27,500 bases of DNA from Anaeromyces robustus (GCA_002104895.1 MCFG01000445.1:1-27500); one strand, 5' to 3'; shown: positions 10,510 to 22,125, counted from the stretch's first letter. A program made the numbers and translations. The notes: generated by a model from the sequence alone, not told the origin.

Positions 10510-13471
10510 ATGCAAGCACCAGTTATTGTTTTAAGTATGCATTATTTGAAAAATAAATTTTTTATTGAAAAGAAAAAAAAAAAAGTTAATCATTCGTATA
10601 TTATCCATCCCATCTAAGGACATGTCAAATTTCATTAAATATAATTATTAAAACCATTTTACATTTCAAAATTTAAATGATTTAATAATTAAAATTAATA
10701 ATAAGTGTATCAGTATAATATAAAGTGAATAAAAAAAAAATTTAAAATAAAACTGAAATGATTTTGAATAATAAAAATATAATACAAATGGAAGATTAAT
10801 TTTTTTATTAAAGATCAAATAATGGATTTAATAGAATGAAGAAATTTTTAAAACTTTATAGTAAAAAAAAAGAGTTGATTTTATTAAACGTATACAAAAA
10901 TCAGTATTTTAATATTTACTTTATTTATTGGATCTATAAAGTTTATTTAATTAGTTATTAATTATTAAATTAAATATATTTGCAAATAATCGTTATTAAA
11001 TGAATGGTTAATAAATTTAATATTAAATATTATTTTTTTTTAATATATTTTTGGAATATTAATATATAGATACTAATGCCAAGAGAGAACAAGGCAAAAA
11101 GGCTCAATTATCTAACATTCAAGCCGCCAAGGTATATATATTAAATTAGAAATTTTGAATTTTTTTTATTTTATAAATTTTAAATATTTAATTACAATAT
11201 GGAATATACTATGAAATAAAACATTGATCAATATATTGATATTAGTATTTAAAATATTATTTAAATACATAGTTTTTTTATTATTAAATATAAAAATATT
11301 TTATTTTTATATGTATAATTAATATAATTTTTTTTCTACACTTACATTTATTTTTTTTGTAATAATAATAAAATAAAAAAAATATAAAAAATAATAATAT
11401 CAATAATAATAATTAAAAAGATTGTTTCTGATATTATTCGTACATGTCTTGGTCCAAGAGCTATGTTAAAGATGATTTTAGATCCAATGGGTGGTATTGT
11501 ACTCACTAATGATGGTAATGCTATTTTAAGAGAAGTTGATGTTGCTCATCCAGCTGCAAAATCTATGATTGAACTTTCAAGAACTCAAGATGAAGAAGTT
11601 GGTGATGGTACAACTAGTGTTATTATTTTAGGTAATTACTATTAATTATAATAAACTAAATATAAGTTTTTTTTTTCTTAAAATTTTACGTTTAAATAAA
11701 TTAGTATATTTAAATAACCTTTAAAATTTTATATAAATATTTTTATTATAAAATTCAAATTTTTTTTTTTACTAATAATAATATTATATATTATTTTTAT
11801 ATAATGAATAAAATAATATTGGATAAAAAATATATGTATATTAAATGAAATTTAAATAAAATAACAATATTTTTTTTTATAGCTGGTGAAACAATTGTAT
11901 CTGCTATTCCATTCCTTGAACGTAATATTCACCCAATTACTATTATTTCTGCTTATAAAAAAGCTTTAGAAGATGCTATTTCAATTTTAGATAAAATTGC
12001 TCTTAATGTTGATGTTAACAATGATGAAGAAATGATTGCTTTAATTAAAAGTTCTATTGGTACTAAATTCATCAGTGCATGGGGTGATATGATGTGTAAA
12101 TTAGCTCTTGATTCTGTTAGAACTGTTTCTACTGAAATTAATGGAAAGAGAGAAGTTGATATTAAGAGATATGCTAAAGTTGAAAAGGTAATTTTTTTTA
12201 TAAATATAATAACGAATCATAAATTGTGATATATATTTATAATACTATATGTAATTTTTTTTAATTATATATTATTATTTTCTATTTATAAATTATTATT
12301 TTTATTTTTTATTATATTGAACAATATTTTTTTTTTTTTTTACTAATTTATTCAAATTTTATTATTATTATTCAATAACATATCAATTTTTACAATAACA
12401 ATGACAATAAAAATCATATGATAATTATAAAAATAACAATATATAAAAATGTTTTAAATAAAAGATTCCAGGTGGTGAAATTGAAGATTCACGTGTTTTA
12501 GATGGTGTAATGGTTAACAAAGATGTTACTCATCCAAATATGAGACGTAGAATTGAAAACCCAAGAATTGTTTTATTAGATTGTCCACTTGAATACAAAA
12601 AGGGTGAATCTCAAACTAATGCTGAAGTTACTGATGAAAGACACTGGGCTCGTCTTTTAGAAATTGAAGAAGAACAAGTTAAACAATTATGTGATTCTAT
12701 TATTGCTGTTAAACCAGATTTAGTTTTCACTGAAAAGGGGGTTTCAGGTAATTTATTTATTTATTTTTTTTTATAAAAAGAAAAACTTGTTTTTCTTTTA
12801 TAATAGATTTTTAATATATATATATATATATGAAATATTATATAATAAATTTACAGTGAATTAATTATAATTATATATAATAATTTTTTATTTATTTTTT
12901 TTTTTTTTTAATTTTTTTTTTATATTTAATCATTATTTTAATTTTAATTTTAAATTTTTTAATACTGAATAATATATTATAATATTTGTAATTTTGCTTT
13001 AAATAAAAATAGACTTAGCTCAACACTATCTTATGAAAGCTAACATTACTGCCATCCGTCGTGTAAGAAAGACTGATAACAATCGTATTGCTCGTGCTTG
13101 TGGTGCCACTATTGTTAACCAAGTTGATGATCTTAAGGAATCTGATATTGGTACTGGATGTGGTTTATTTGAAGTTCAAAAAATTGGTGATGAATATTTC
13201 ACTTTCTTAACTAAATGTAAGGATCCAAAGGCCTGTACTATTATGTTACGTGGTCCATCTAAGGATATTCTTAATGAAATTGAAAGAAACTTACAAGATG
13301 CTATGGCTGTTGCCAGAAATGTTGTTTTTGAACCAAAATTATGTCCAGGTGGTGGTGCTACTGAAATGGCTATTAGTGTTGGTTTAGCTAAAAACAGTCA
13401 AAATATTAGTGGTGTAAGTTTTTATTATTATTATTATTATTATTATTAAATATTTATATAGTAATAAAATA

Positions 13472-13503
<32 letters not shown>

Positions 13504-14176
13504 TAATTATTATTAATTTATTATTTTAATAGATTGAACAATGGCCATACAAGGCTTTAGCTGATTCATTTGAAGTTATTCCACGTACTTTAATTCAAAA
13601 TTGTGGTGGTAATGCTATTAAGGTATTAACTCAATTACGTGCTAAACATGCACAAGGTCAACATACATGGGGTATTGATGGTACTAAGGGTGTTATTGTT
13701 GATATGAAGGAATATGGTATTTGGGATCCATATGCTGTTAAAGCTCAAACTATTAAGACTGCTATTGAAGTAAATTTTTTATTTAATATATAAATTTAAA
13801 TTATATTATATTTTATTATATTATTATATATTATTATATATTATTATATTATATTATATTTTATAATGTTATATATCATTTTTATTAAAATAATACTTAA
13901 TTGTAATAATAATAATAATAATAAATTATTTTAGTCTTCATGTATGCTTTTACGTGTTGATGATGTTGTTTCAGGTATGTCTAAGAAATCTGAAAAGGAA
14001 GCACCAAAGCATGCTGCTGATGAACCAGAGGTAATTTTTTTTATAAATATATACAATTACTAGATTATTAGATTAATTATTTAGTATTTAAATATTTATA
14101 TTTATTTATTTTAATGTTAATTATTTTTTTTTATATATTTTTAATTATGATAATATAGGGTATGCAATTAGAATAA
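10510..14176 (+). CDS. CCT3: T-complex protein 1 subunit gamma (CCT3), 9 exons
   Basis: Gamma subunit of the cytosolic TRiC/CCT chaperonin, which folds actin, tubulin and other proteins with ATP. Exons: 10510-10534, 11070-11131, 11421-11631, 11883-12187, 12465-12747, 13013-13413, 13533-13769, 13935-14030, 14159-14176. They join to 1638 nt, 545 residues, all introns GT..AG and the frame intact, close to the usual CCT3 length. The product starts MQAPVIVL as in other gamma subunits. Visible group II chaperonin motifs are LGPRAMLKM (39-47), NDG (59-61), GDGTTS (90-95), the apical region around LLDCPLEYKKGESQTN and GGGATE (408-413). The C-terminal tail (MSKKSEKEAPKHAADEPEGM) is Lys/Glu-rich and variable in the family. 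Introns run from 119 to 535 bases, the first being longest. Small uncertainty remains for the tiny first and last exons; the rest is very secure. Confidence 0.95.
12771..12802 (+). other. Hairpin in CCT3 intron 5
   Basis: TTATAAAAAGAAAAAC is followed, after two bases, by GTTTTTCTTTTATAA, forming an almost perfect stem 24 bases after the 5' splice site. A TAATAG acceptor-like sequence follows at once, but the coding sequence needs the acceptor at 13011-13012. Confidence 0.5.
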
Positions 14177-14405
14177 GCTCGTTCTTCTATTTAATTTATT
14201 ACACCTTTTTTTAATAATTAATTAATAGTATATATTAATTCATTATATATATATTTAAAAAAAATGAATTAATATATATAATACAATAATTTAAATAATA
14301 ATTACAATAACAATTCCAATAATAATAATAATAATAATGATAATAAAATAATCAACAATAATTCCTAAGCAAAAAAAAAAAAAAAAATAAACAAAAAATC
14401 AACAT

Positions 14406-14437
<32 letters not shown>

Positions 14438-14675
14438 ATAGATAATTATATATATAAAAACAAATCATCATAAATTATAGCAAAAGTAAATATGAAAAAA
14501 AAAATTATTTTTTTTTAATATTTTTAAATCATTTTATTTTTTACAATAATTAAAAAAAATAAGTGATTATCATGTTTTTATTTAAATATATATATAAATC
14601 ATAATAATAATAATAAGGAAAAATAGTAACAATAATAAAAGTAAAAAAAAAAAAAAGTATAAAAAAATTAAAAAA

Positions 14676-14713
<38 letters not shown>

Positions 14714-15107
14714 TATAAAGAAAAAAAATTATATATACATTTAATATAAAATAGCAAATAAAAATTTAAAAATTATAAAAAAAATTAAAAAAAAAAATAT
14801 TTAAAAAAAAATCTCAAAAAAACTTTTATATAATGTATAATAAATCTATTTAAGAAAATATATATTTGTATTTATATTTTTTTATATTTATAAAGATAAG
14901 GTGTCTTGTTAAAAAAAAGAAAGAGAAAGAGAAAGGAAAAGAAGAAAATGTGAATATTTTATATATAAAGGTGTTAAATGGAAAGAATATATTTATTATT
15001 TAATTTTATGATTTTTTATATTTATTATTATTAAAGCATATCATTTTATATGTAATTTACATAAGAAAGAAAAGAAAAATCAGTTATATAATATTTATTA
15101 TTATTAT

Positions 15108-15146
15108 TCCTTTAAAATGATGTAGAAATTGTGTGCTTTAAAAAAA
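15108..15146 (+). mobile_element. Possible retroelement 3' terminus, very short
   Basis: GATGTAGAAATTGTGTGCTT followed by an A-run resembles the shared 3' end of the three fragments at 7415-8558 (GACGTACAAATTGTGTGCCA plus A-tail). Only about 25 bases match, so a chance match or decayed relic are both possible. Confidence 0.35.
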
Positions 15147-15248
15147 ATTTTTTTATTCCTTTATTAAATTTATAAAGAAAGTTTATTGAAATATGTAATA
15201 GGCTACTATAAATATTATATATATTTATATTTAAACCAAAAAAAAATA

Positions 15249-15280
15249 TATATGATATATACACATGTATATATCATATA
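15249..15280. repeat. Perfect 14-bp AT hairpin
   Basis: TATATGATATATAC and its exact reverse complement are separated by four bases (ACAT). It lies about 520 bases upstream of the LRR gene start. AT palindromes are frequent in such sequence, so function is doubtful. Confidence 0.5.
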
Positions 15281-15797
15281 TTCATATATTTTTATGGTTA
15301 ATATATCATTCTTTTATTAAATTTTATTTAATTAATTGCTATATATATATATATTAATTTTTAATAAATGATTCACAATAATTATTGAATAGAAGGTTAT
15401 TAATTATATTAAAATAAAATTAATTAATATTCTTTTCCGTAATAAATAAGATTTTCCTAATAAATAAGATTTTGTGTTAGGGTAGAATTTTTCAATATTC
15501 ATTAATAAATGATAAAAAGAAAAAAAATTAATGAATTTTATTAATAATTAAGATTTTTGTGTTAAGGGACAATTATTTTTTATATATTAACACAAAAAAA
15601 AGTACAAGAGAAAAATTTTTAAAACTAAAACTAAAACTAAAAAAAAAAAAAAAAAAAATAAAAAAAAAATTAAAAAAAAAAAAGTAAAAAAATAAAAAAT
15701 AAAAAATAAAAAATTAAATAATTAAAAGTTAAAATTAAAATTAAAATTGAAAGGATAGTTCGGTTCATTTTTGTTTTTTTATTTTAAAAAAAAAAAA

Positions 15798-17553
15798 ATG
15801 AAATTCATTTTATTAATAAATTTAGTTTTAGTTGTTTCTTCAGTTTGGGCAACTAGTTATTCAGGAGATTGTAAAGAAATTCAAAAATATATTTCAAAGA
15901 ATGTTAATAAAAATGTTGATAAATATTTATTAACTTGTAAAGTTAATAGCAATGGAAAAGTGACCCAATTGTAAAATTATTTATTACTTATATACATTTA
16001 ATAATATAAATATACATATATAATTAATTTCATTTATTAATTAATATATTATTATTATACATCACAGGAAAATATCTGATTCTGAATTAACAGATGAAAA
16101 TATTAAAAAAATTTTATCTTATAATACTATTACCGAACTGTAAGTATACAAAATTATTATTATTTTTTTAAATACTTTTTAAATTATACTTTTTTTATGA
16201 TTAATGTTTTTTTTTCTTTTGTAATTATTATTATAAAATAAAAAGTTATTATATTTCTGAATGTAATTCAGGTTCTTGTGTTAAAAAGAGAGAACAATTT
16301 CCAAGTGCAATTTCCAAGTTAACCAATTTAAGAAGATTGTAAGTAATTTTTAAATATGTAATTAACAAATACATTTGATTATATAAATAAAATAATCATT
16401 ATAATAAAATAATATCAATTATAATAATAGAAATAATAAATAATATTATAATTATTCTTCTTATTATTTAATTTAATTACTATAATACAATAAAATTTTA
16501 TTAATTATTTTTTTTTTGTGATTATTACTTATATATATATATTTTAAAATCGTTATTTTTAATAGATCTTTCTTCAGTAATCACTATTTGGAGAATAAAA
16601 ATAAATATGAACATTATTATTATAAAATCAATTCAAATACAATAAAACCTCTTAAAAAGCTTAACCATTTGTAATTAAAATCTTTCAATAAAAAATATAA
16701 TTTATTAAAAATAATTAATAAAATAATTAATATTGTTATTTTGTTGTACATTATATATATTAAAAAGGTATTTCGATTTTGTCAAGTTTTCAAAAGATTA
16801 TACTAATGAAATTGCTTCTTTAACCAATATTGAATCAATGTAACTAAAAACTTTAACATATATAATAATTTTATTTTTTTAAAAAAAATTTTTTTTTTTT
16901 TCAGTTTATCATTATAATAAAAATTGCATATAAAAATTTTTATAAAATAATATATAATAATATAATATATAATTTATATTAAATTTAAATTTATATTCAA
17001 ATACTAAAAAAAAAAAAAAAAAAGGAAATTATATAATTGTCAGTTTGAAGATTTGAGTGCCTTAAAAAATCTTACTAAATTAAAATCTTTGTAAGTTATC
17101 TTAATTTTATATTTATTTATTTTTTTTTTTTTTAAATAATTTTTAATAATAATATTAACAATAATATTAATTATTTATATTTATATAAATAGAAAAATTG
17201 TTGCCAAAAAAATTGTAGATAGTACTAGATTATCAACTAATGATACTCAATTAAGTGAAATTCCAAAGTTCGTTTATTCATTAAAGAATTTAGATACTTT
17301 GTAAGTAATATAAATAATATTAATGATGTTAAACTATTTAAATAAATAAATATTAATATATATATATATATATAAATCAAATTAAATAATAATAATAAAA
17401 TTAGAGTATTGAATGGTCATCTTATTTCAAATATTCCAGATGAATTATCTACTCTTAAAAAGCTTGAATGGCTGTAATTTTTTATTTATTTTATTTTTAA
17501 TGTATAGATATATTAATTTAATTAATTTATATACAATATTAACTGTTATTAAA

Positions 17554-17588
<35 letters not shown>

Positions 17589-18319
17589 TTAGTGATTTAC
17601 ATAAAAATCAAATATATGATGAAATTCCTGAATCTCTTAATTCTTTAACTAAACTTACATTTATGTATGAATTAGAATTTGAATAATATTATAGATTTTA
17701 AATTTTAAATATATATATATATTTTATAGTATATTTATTAATTCATTTGTTATATTATTTTTAAATATAAATTATATTTTATAAAAAAAAAAAAAAAAAA
17801 AAAAAAGTGATTTCGATAATAACATAGAAGTAAGAGGAAGAACTTTAACTGTTAATAAACTTGATGAATGTTATTATTACAAATTTCATAATAGTACTTA
17901 TTTTGAATATTTTGATAATATCTGTATAACTAAACCACTTGATTGTTTAAAGGATTATAATTATAAAAGATGTTCTGATAAGAATGTTAATAAAAATGGT
18001 AAATGTGGAAAGAATAATGGAAATTGTCCATACGGTCAATGTTGTAATAAGAATGGTCAATGTGTTAAATCTAATTCCGATTTATGTTATGTTACTAAAG
18101 GATGTCAATTTCAATATGGTTCATGTGTTGATGAATGTCAAGAAATTTACTATTATTTAAATAAAAATAATGCCAAGAGTATGCCTGATGTACAATGTAA
18201 TATAAATAGTGAAGGAAAAGCAGTATCTGTGTAAGTTTAATATTTTTTTTATTGAAATAGAAAAGTAAAAAAAAAAAAAAAAAAATAGAGAGATATAATA
18301 ATAATTATTAAAATTATAA

Positions 18320-18385
<66 letters not shown>

Positions 18386-18631
18386 ATATATATAATATAT
18401 AATAATTATAATAATAATACTTTTTTTTTTTTTTTAATAATTTATTTTATTTATTATTTTATTTAATAGAAAAATTGAATCTGGTCATATAACCCAAGCA
18501 AATATTAATTATATCAAAACATTTAAGAATCTTAAAACTTTGTATGTATAATTAATAGAAATAATAATATAAATATTTATCATTAGACATAATAGCTAAA
18601 AAAAAATTTATTATGCTAATTTTTTATATTA

Positions 18632-18666
<35 letters not shown>

Positions 18667-19182
18667 AATAAATATATTATTTATAGAATTGTTGATAACA
18701 AAAAAGTTGCCTTAAATCCTTCAACAACTACTACTACTAAAAAAACTACTACTACTACTAAAAAAACTACTACTACTACCAAAAAAACTACTACTACTAC
18801 TAAAAAAACTACTACTACTACCAAAAAAACTACTACTGCCACCAAAAAAACAACTACTACTACCAAAAAAACAACTACCACCAAAAAAACAACTACTACT
18901 AAAAAAACAACTACTACCAAAAAAACTACTAAAAAGACAACTACTACCAAAAAAACTACTAAAAAGACAACTACTACCAAAAAAACTACTAAAAAGACAA
19001 CAACTACTAAAAAGACAAATACCAGTAAAAAAACAAGTTTACCTGTTTCTACTAATGGTAAATGTGGTAAAGCTAATGGTATTTGTCCATCTGGTCAATG
19101 TTGTAGTAAATATGGTTATTGTGGTAAAACTGCTGATTATTGTAACAAAGGATGCCAACGTGAATATGGATCATGTAAATAA
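15798..19182 (+). CDS. Secreted LRR protein with two CBM18 domains
   Basis: Exons: 15798-15970, 16068-16139, 16246-16338, 16566-16670, 16768-16839, 17025-17090, 17193-17300, 17405-17473, 17593-17664, 17808-18230, 18470-18541, 18687-19182. They join to 606 residues with no stop. Residues 1-18 are a signal peptide. An N-cap with two Cys follows, then leucine-rich repeats to about 290. Next come a Cys-rich stretch, a CBM18 (341-383), a second N-cap (from Cys387) with one more LRR, a Thr/Lys linker (about 455-560) and a C-terminal CBM18 (565-606) with the hevein pattern CPSGQCCSKYGYCG. Every exon from 2 to 9 begins and ends at an LRR hydrophobic codon, and all introns are phase 2. CBM18 binds chitin; LRRs bind proteins or glycans. 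The role is probably at the cell surface or wall. The start is the ATG before the hydrophobic core. Splicing is inferred from frame and repeat pattern; exon 6's acceptor, after a long A-run, is the least typical. Confidence 0.85.
18303..18383. repeat. (AAAT)n microsatellite in LRR gene intron 10
   Basis: About 14 AAAT units (core near 18325-18383) in the intron between the first CBM18 exon and the second-block LRR exon. It is flanked by poly-A upstream and poly-T near the acceptor. Confidence 0.85.
18723..19035 (+). repeat. Thr/Lys linker-coding repeat
   Basis: Runs of three to five threonine codons, or two in the later part, alternate with lysine pairs, mostly ACT/ACA/ACC with AAA AAA. The 3' part shifts to a regular longer unit (TTTTKKTTKK) in which AAG also appears. 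Such a linker would be flexible, basic and probably O-glycosylated, separating the last LRR block from the C-terminal chitin-binding domain. The complementary strand reads as a Val/Phe-rich frame that is not a gene. Confidence 0.9.
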
Positions 19183-19333
19183 ATTAAAGTTAAAGTTAGA
19201 AAAGAAAAGTAAAAGAAAAGTAAAAGAAAAGAATATTTTATTTTCTAAAGTAATATATAATATATCTATATATCTATATATATTACATTAATATAATTAC
19301 AATATTAGTAATAAAAAAAAAAACTCATTTTTT

Positions 19334-19552
19334 AAATAATAAATTAAATAGAAATTTTTATTATTTAATAGTATTTCTTTTTTTTTTATGATAAGCTTAC
19401 AAATCAAAATATTATAAAAATAAAATGCATAATATTAAAATTTCTATTTAATTTATTATTTAAATAGATATTTTTATTATTTAATAGTATTTCTTTTTTT
19501 TATGATAAAGTTTACAAATTAAATATTATAAAAATAATTGCAACAATATTAA
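19334..19552. repeat. Composite direct and inverted repeat
   Basis: A segment at about 19343-19440 (…TTTAATAGTATTTC…ATGATAAGCTTACAAAT…) is repeated directly at about 19458-19552 with few changes. In addition, 24 bases at 19334-19357 are the exact reverse complement of 19438-19461. It begins some 150 bases past the LRR gene's stop, so a transcript with a long 3' UTR would carry a large stem-loop. Confidence 0.7.
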
Positions 19553-19680
19553 GTATATAAAAATAAAAATGTTTATTATTATATATAATCTTAAAAGAAT
19601 CATATATAATTAATAATTTTTTTTTATTAATTAAATAAATAATAAATAGAAAAAAAAAAAGAAATCAAAAAATTATATTA

Positions 19681-19797
19681 AAATAAAATAAAATAAAATA
19701 AAATAAAAATAAAATAAAATAAAATAAAAATAAAATAAAATAAAATAAAATAAAATAAAAATAAAATAAAATAAAATAAATAAATAAATAAATAAAT
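19681..19797. repeat. (AAAAT)n and (AAAT)n microsatellite
   Basis: AAAAT pentamers are interrupted at fairly even intervals by AAAAAT, then pass into AAAT tetramers. Confidence 0.85.
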
Positions 19798-19881
19798 AAA
19801 ACAAACTAAATAAAACAAACTAAATAAAACAAACTAAATAAAACAAACTAAATAAAACAAACTAAATAAAACAAACTAAAT
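19798..19881. repeat. 13-bp minisatellite, six copies
   Basis: Six nearly perfect head-to-tail copies of a 13-base unit (AAACAAACTAAAT) directly follow the AAAT microsatellite. Confidence 0.85.
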
Positions 19882-20000
19882 AAATATATAAAGGTATATA
19901 AAATGAAATAAAGTAAATAAAAAATTATAAGTGTTATTTATTAATTTAATTTTAGTATTAATATATATAAAATAAGAAAAAACAGAACAAAATGAAACAA

Positions 20001-20372
20001 AACGAAACAGAATGTTATAAATTACTTTTTATTTATGTATAATATTGTTGCTTTGCTATTTAAAAGCTTTTTTTTTTTTTTTTTTTTTTTTTTACATGTA
20101 TTTATAATTTAATACATATTTATAAGAATAAAAAAAAAAAAAAAAAAACAAATTATTTAAGATAAAATAATTATATAATATATATATAACGAAACAGAAT
20201 GTTATAAATTACTTTTTATTTATGTATAATATTGTTGCTTTGCTATTTAAAAGCTTTTTTTTTTTTTTTTTTTTTTTTTACATGTATTTATAATTTAATA
20301 CATATTTATAAGAATAAAAAAAAAAAAAAAAAACAAATTATTTAAGATAAAATAATTATATAATATATATAT
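20001..20372. repeat. 187-bp near-perfect tandem duplication
   Basis: The block from 20001 (AACGAAACAGAATGTTATAA) to 20187 is repeated at 20188-20372. The only differences I can see are the lengths of the T-run (26 versus 25) and of the A-run. It carries no open frame. Such identity implies a very recent event or an assembly artefact. Confidence 0.9.
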
Positions 20373-20918
20373 GTACTTAAAAAAATTTTTTTTAAAAGTT
20401 GGTTATTAATAATATTAATATTTTTTTTTTTTTATATTGTATGTGAATTTAATAATAATAATAATAATTATAATAATAATAGTAATGATAATATAAAACT
20501 AATAAATAAATAAATAAATTAATAAATAAATAAATTAATAAAAATAAATAAGTTAAAAAATGAAATGAAAGATAAATAAAATAATAATCATCATAATAGT
20601 AATAATAAAAAAAAAATTATGTACTATTACTGATTATTCGATATTAATATATATATATATAATAGCATGAAAATAAAAAATAAAATAAAAGATATAACAT
20701 AAACATAAAAAATAAAATAAAATAAAAAAGTAATAATTTTTTTTTTTTTTTTAAAAAAAAAAAAAGATTTTGATAATTAAATTATTATTATAATTATTAT
20801 TATAATTATTATTATTAATTATTAATTATTAATTATTAAATTGTTTATAAATTTAATTTTTCTTTTTCTTTCCTAATAAATGGTTAAGTTGAGTGGAACA
20901 GGGGAATTTTTTTTTTTT

Positions 20919-22091
20919 TTAATCTTCTAAATTAGTACTATAATTAGTTTCAGATTCATCTACTGTTAAATTAGTTTCAGAATCATTTTCTATTTCACTT
21001 TCTGATTTACCATTAAAATCTTCTTGAATACTATCATCACGTTCACTTTGAATATCTTCTCTTTCTAATGTTGTTTTTTCAATATTACTAAGTCCTGTAT
21101 CTAATCCCATACCTATACCAACAAATGCTCCACTTCCAAAAGCTAAACCACTTATACCACCTCTCTTTTTCACAGAAGTTGTTTCCTTATTCTTTTTCTT
21201 AAGATTACCAATCTTCTTCTTTATTCTAGCATTTTCATTTCTTAATTGTTGTTGCCACATCTTATAATATTCACCACACATACCTAATAATTGTTGATGA
21301 CTACCTCTTTCAACAATTTTACCATCTTTTACTACAAGAATTAAATCAGCACCAATAATAGTACTTAATCTATGAGCAATAACAAGTACTGTTCTATCTC
21401 TTGTCATTTCTGATATAGCTTGTTGAATATGTCTTTCTGTACGTGTATCTAGAGCTGAAGTGGCTTCATCTAAAAGAATAATAGAAGAATTCTTTAATAA
21501 TGTTCTTGCTATAGCAACACGTTGTTTTTCACCACCACTAAGACGTAAACCACGTTCACCTACTTTAGTATCATATCCATCTGGCATAGCCATAATTTTA
21601 TCATGAACTTGGGCTAATTTTGCAGCTTCTTCTACTTCTTCATCTGTAGCATCACATCTACCATATCTAATATTATATCTAATGGTATCATTAAATAACA
21701 TAGTATCTTGTGAAACTACACCAATATTACTTCTTAAAGATTTTTGAGTAACATTTCTAATATCTTGTCCATTAATTAAAATACTACCACCATCAACATC
21801 ATAGAATCTAAATAATAATCTTAATATAGTTGATTTTCCTGATCCTGATGGACCAACTAAAGCAACTGTTGAACCAGGTTTAATTGTGAAAGTAATATCT
21901 TTTAATGCTGGTAATCTTGGATCATATGAAAAGAATACATTTCCTAAAAAGAAAAAAAAAAAAAAAAGATTATAAAAAAATAATAAATAAATAAAATTTA
22001 ATAAAATAAAATCTAATAAAATAAAATCTAATAAAATAAAATAGAAATAAACAAAACAAACAAACAAAAACAAAAAACAAAAAACAAAAAA

Positions 22092-22125
<34 letters not shown>

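Larger units (their letters stand above)
14177..15797. other. AT-rich spacer between CCT3 and the LRR gene
   Basis: Long A-runs (14640-14711, 15635-15700) and no open frame with coding character. The second half is the probable 5' region of the LRR gene. It contains a perfect 14-base hairpin (15249-15262 with 15267-15280) and two related segments AAGATTTTTGTGTTAAGGG / AAGATTTTGTGTTAGGG (about 15466-15482 and 15549-15568). Whether these are regulatory is not known. Confidence 0.65.
19183..20918. other. Repeat-rich spacer between LRR and ABC genes
   Basis: It contains the 3' flanks of two convergent genes and no coding signal. Most of it consists of repeats listed separately: a mixed direct/inverted repeat, AAAAT and 13-bp minisatellites, and a 187-bp tandem duplication. 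Confidence 0.75.

Noticed and set aside
18681-18980. Minus-strand Val/Phe/Leu ORF
   Set aside because: It is the antisense of the Thr/Lys linker; the plus-strand reading joins in frame to a convincing CBM18.
19055-19291. 78-codon plus-strand ORF
   Set aside because: It is another frame of the last CBM18 exon. The cysteine pattern is only present in the chosen frame, which ends at 19180-19182.
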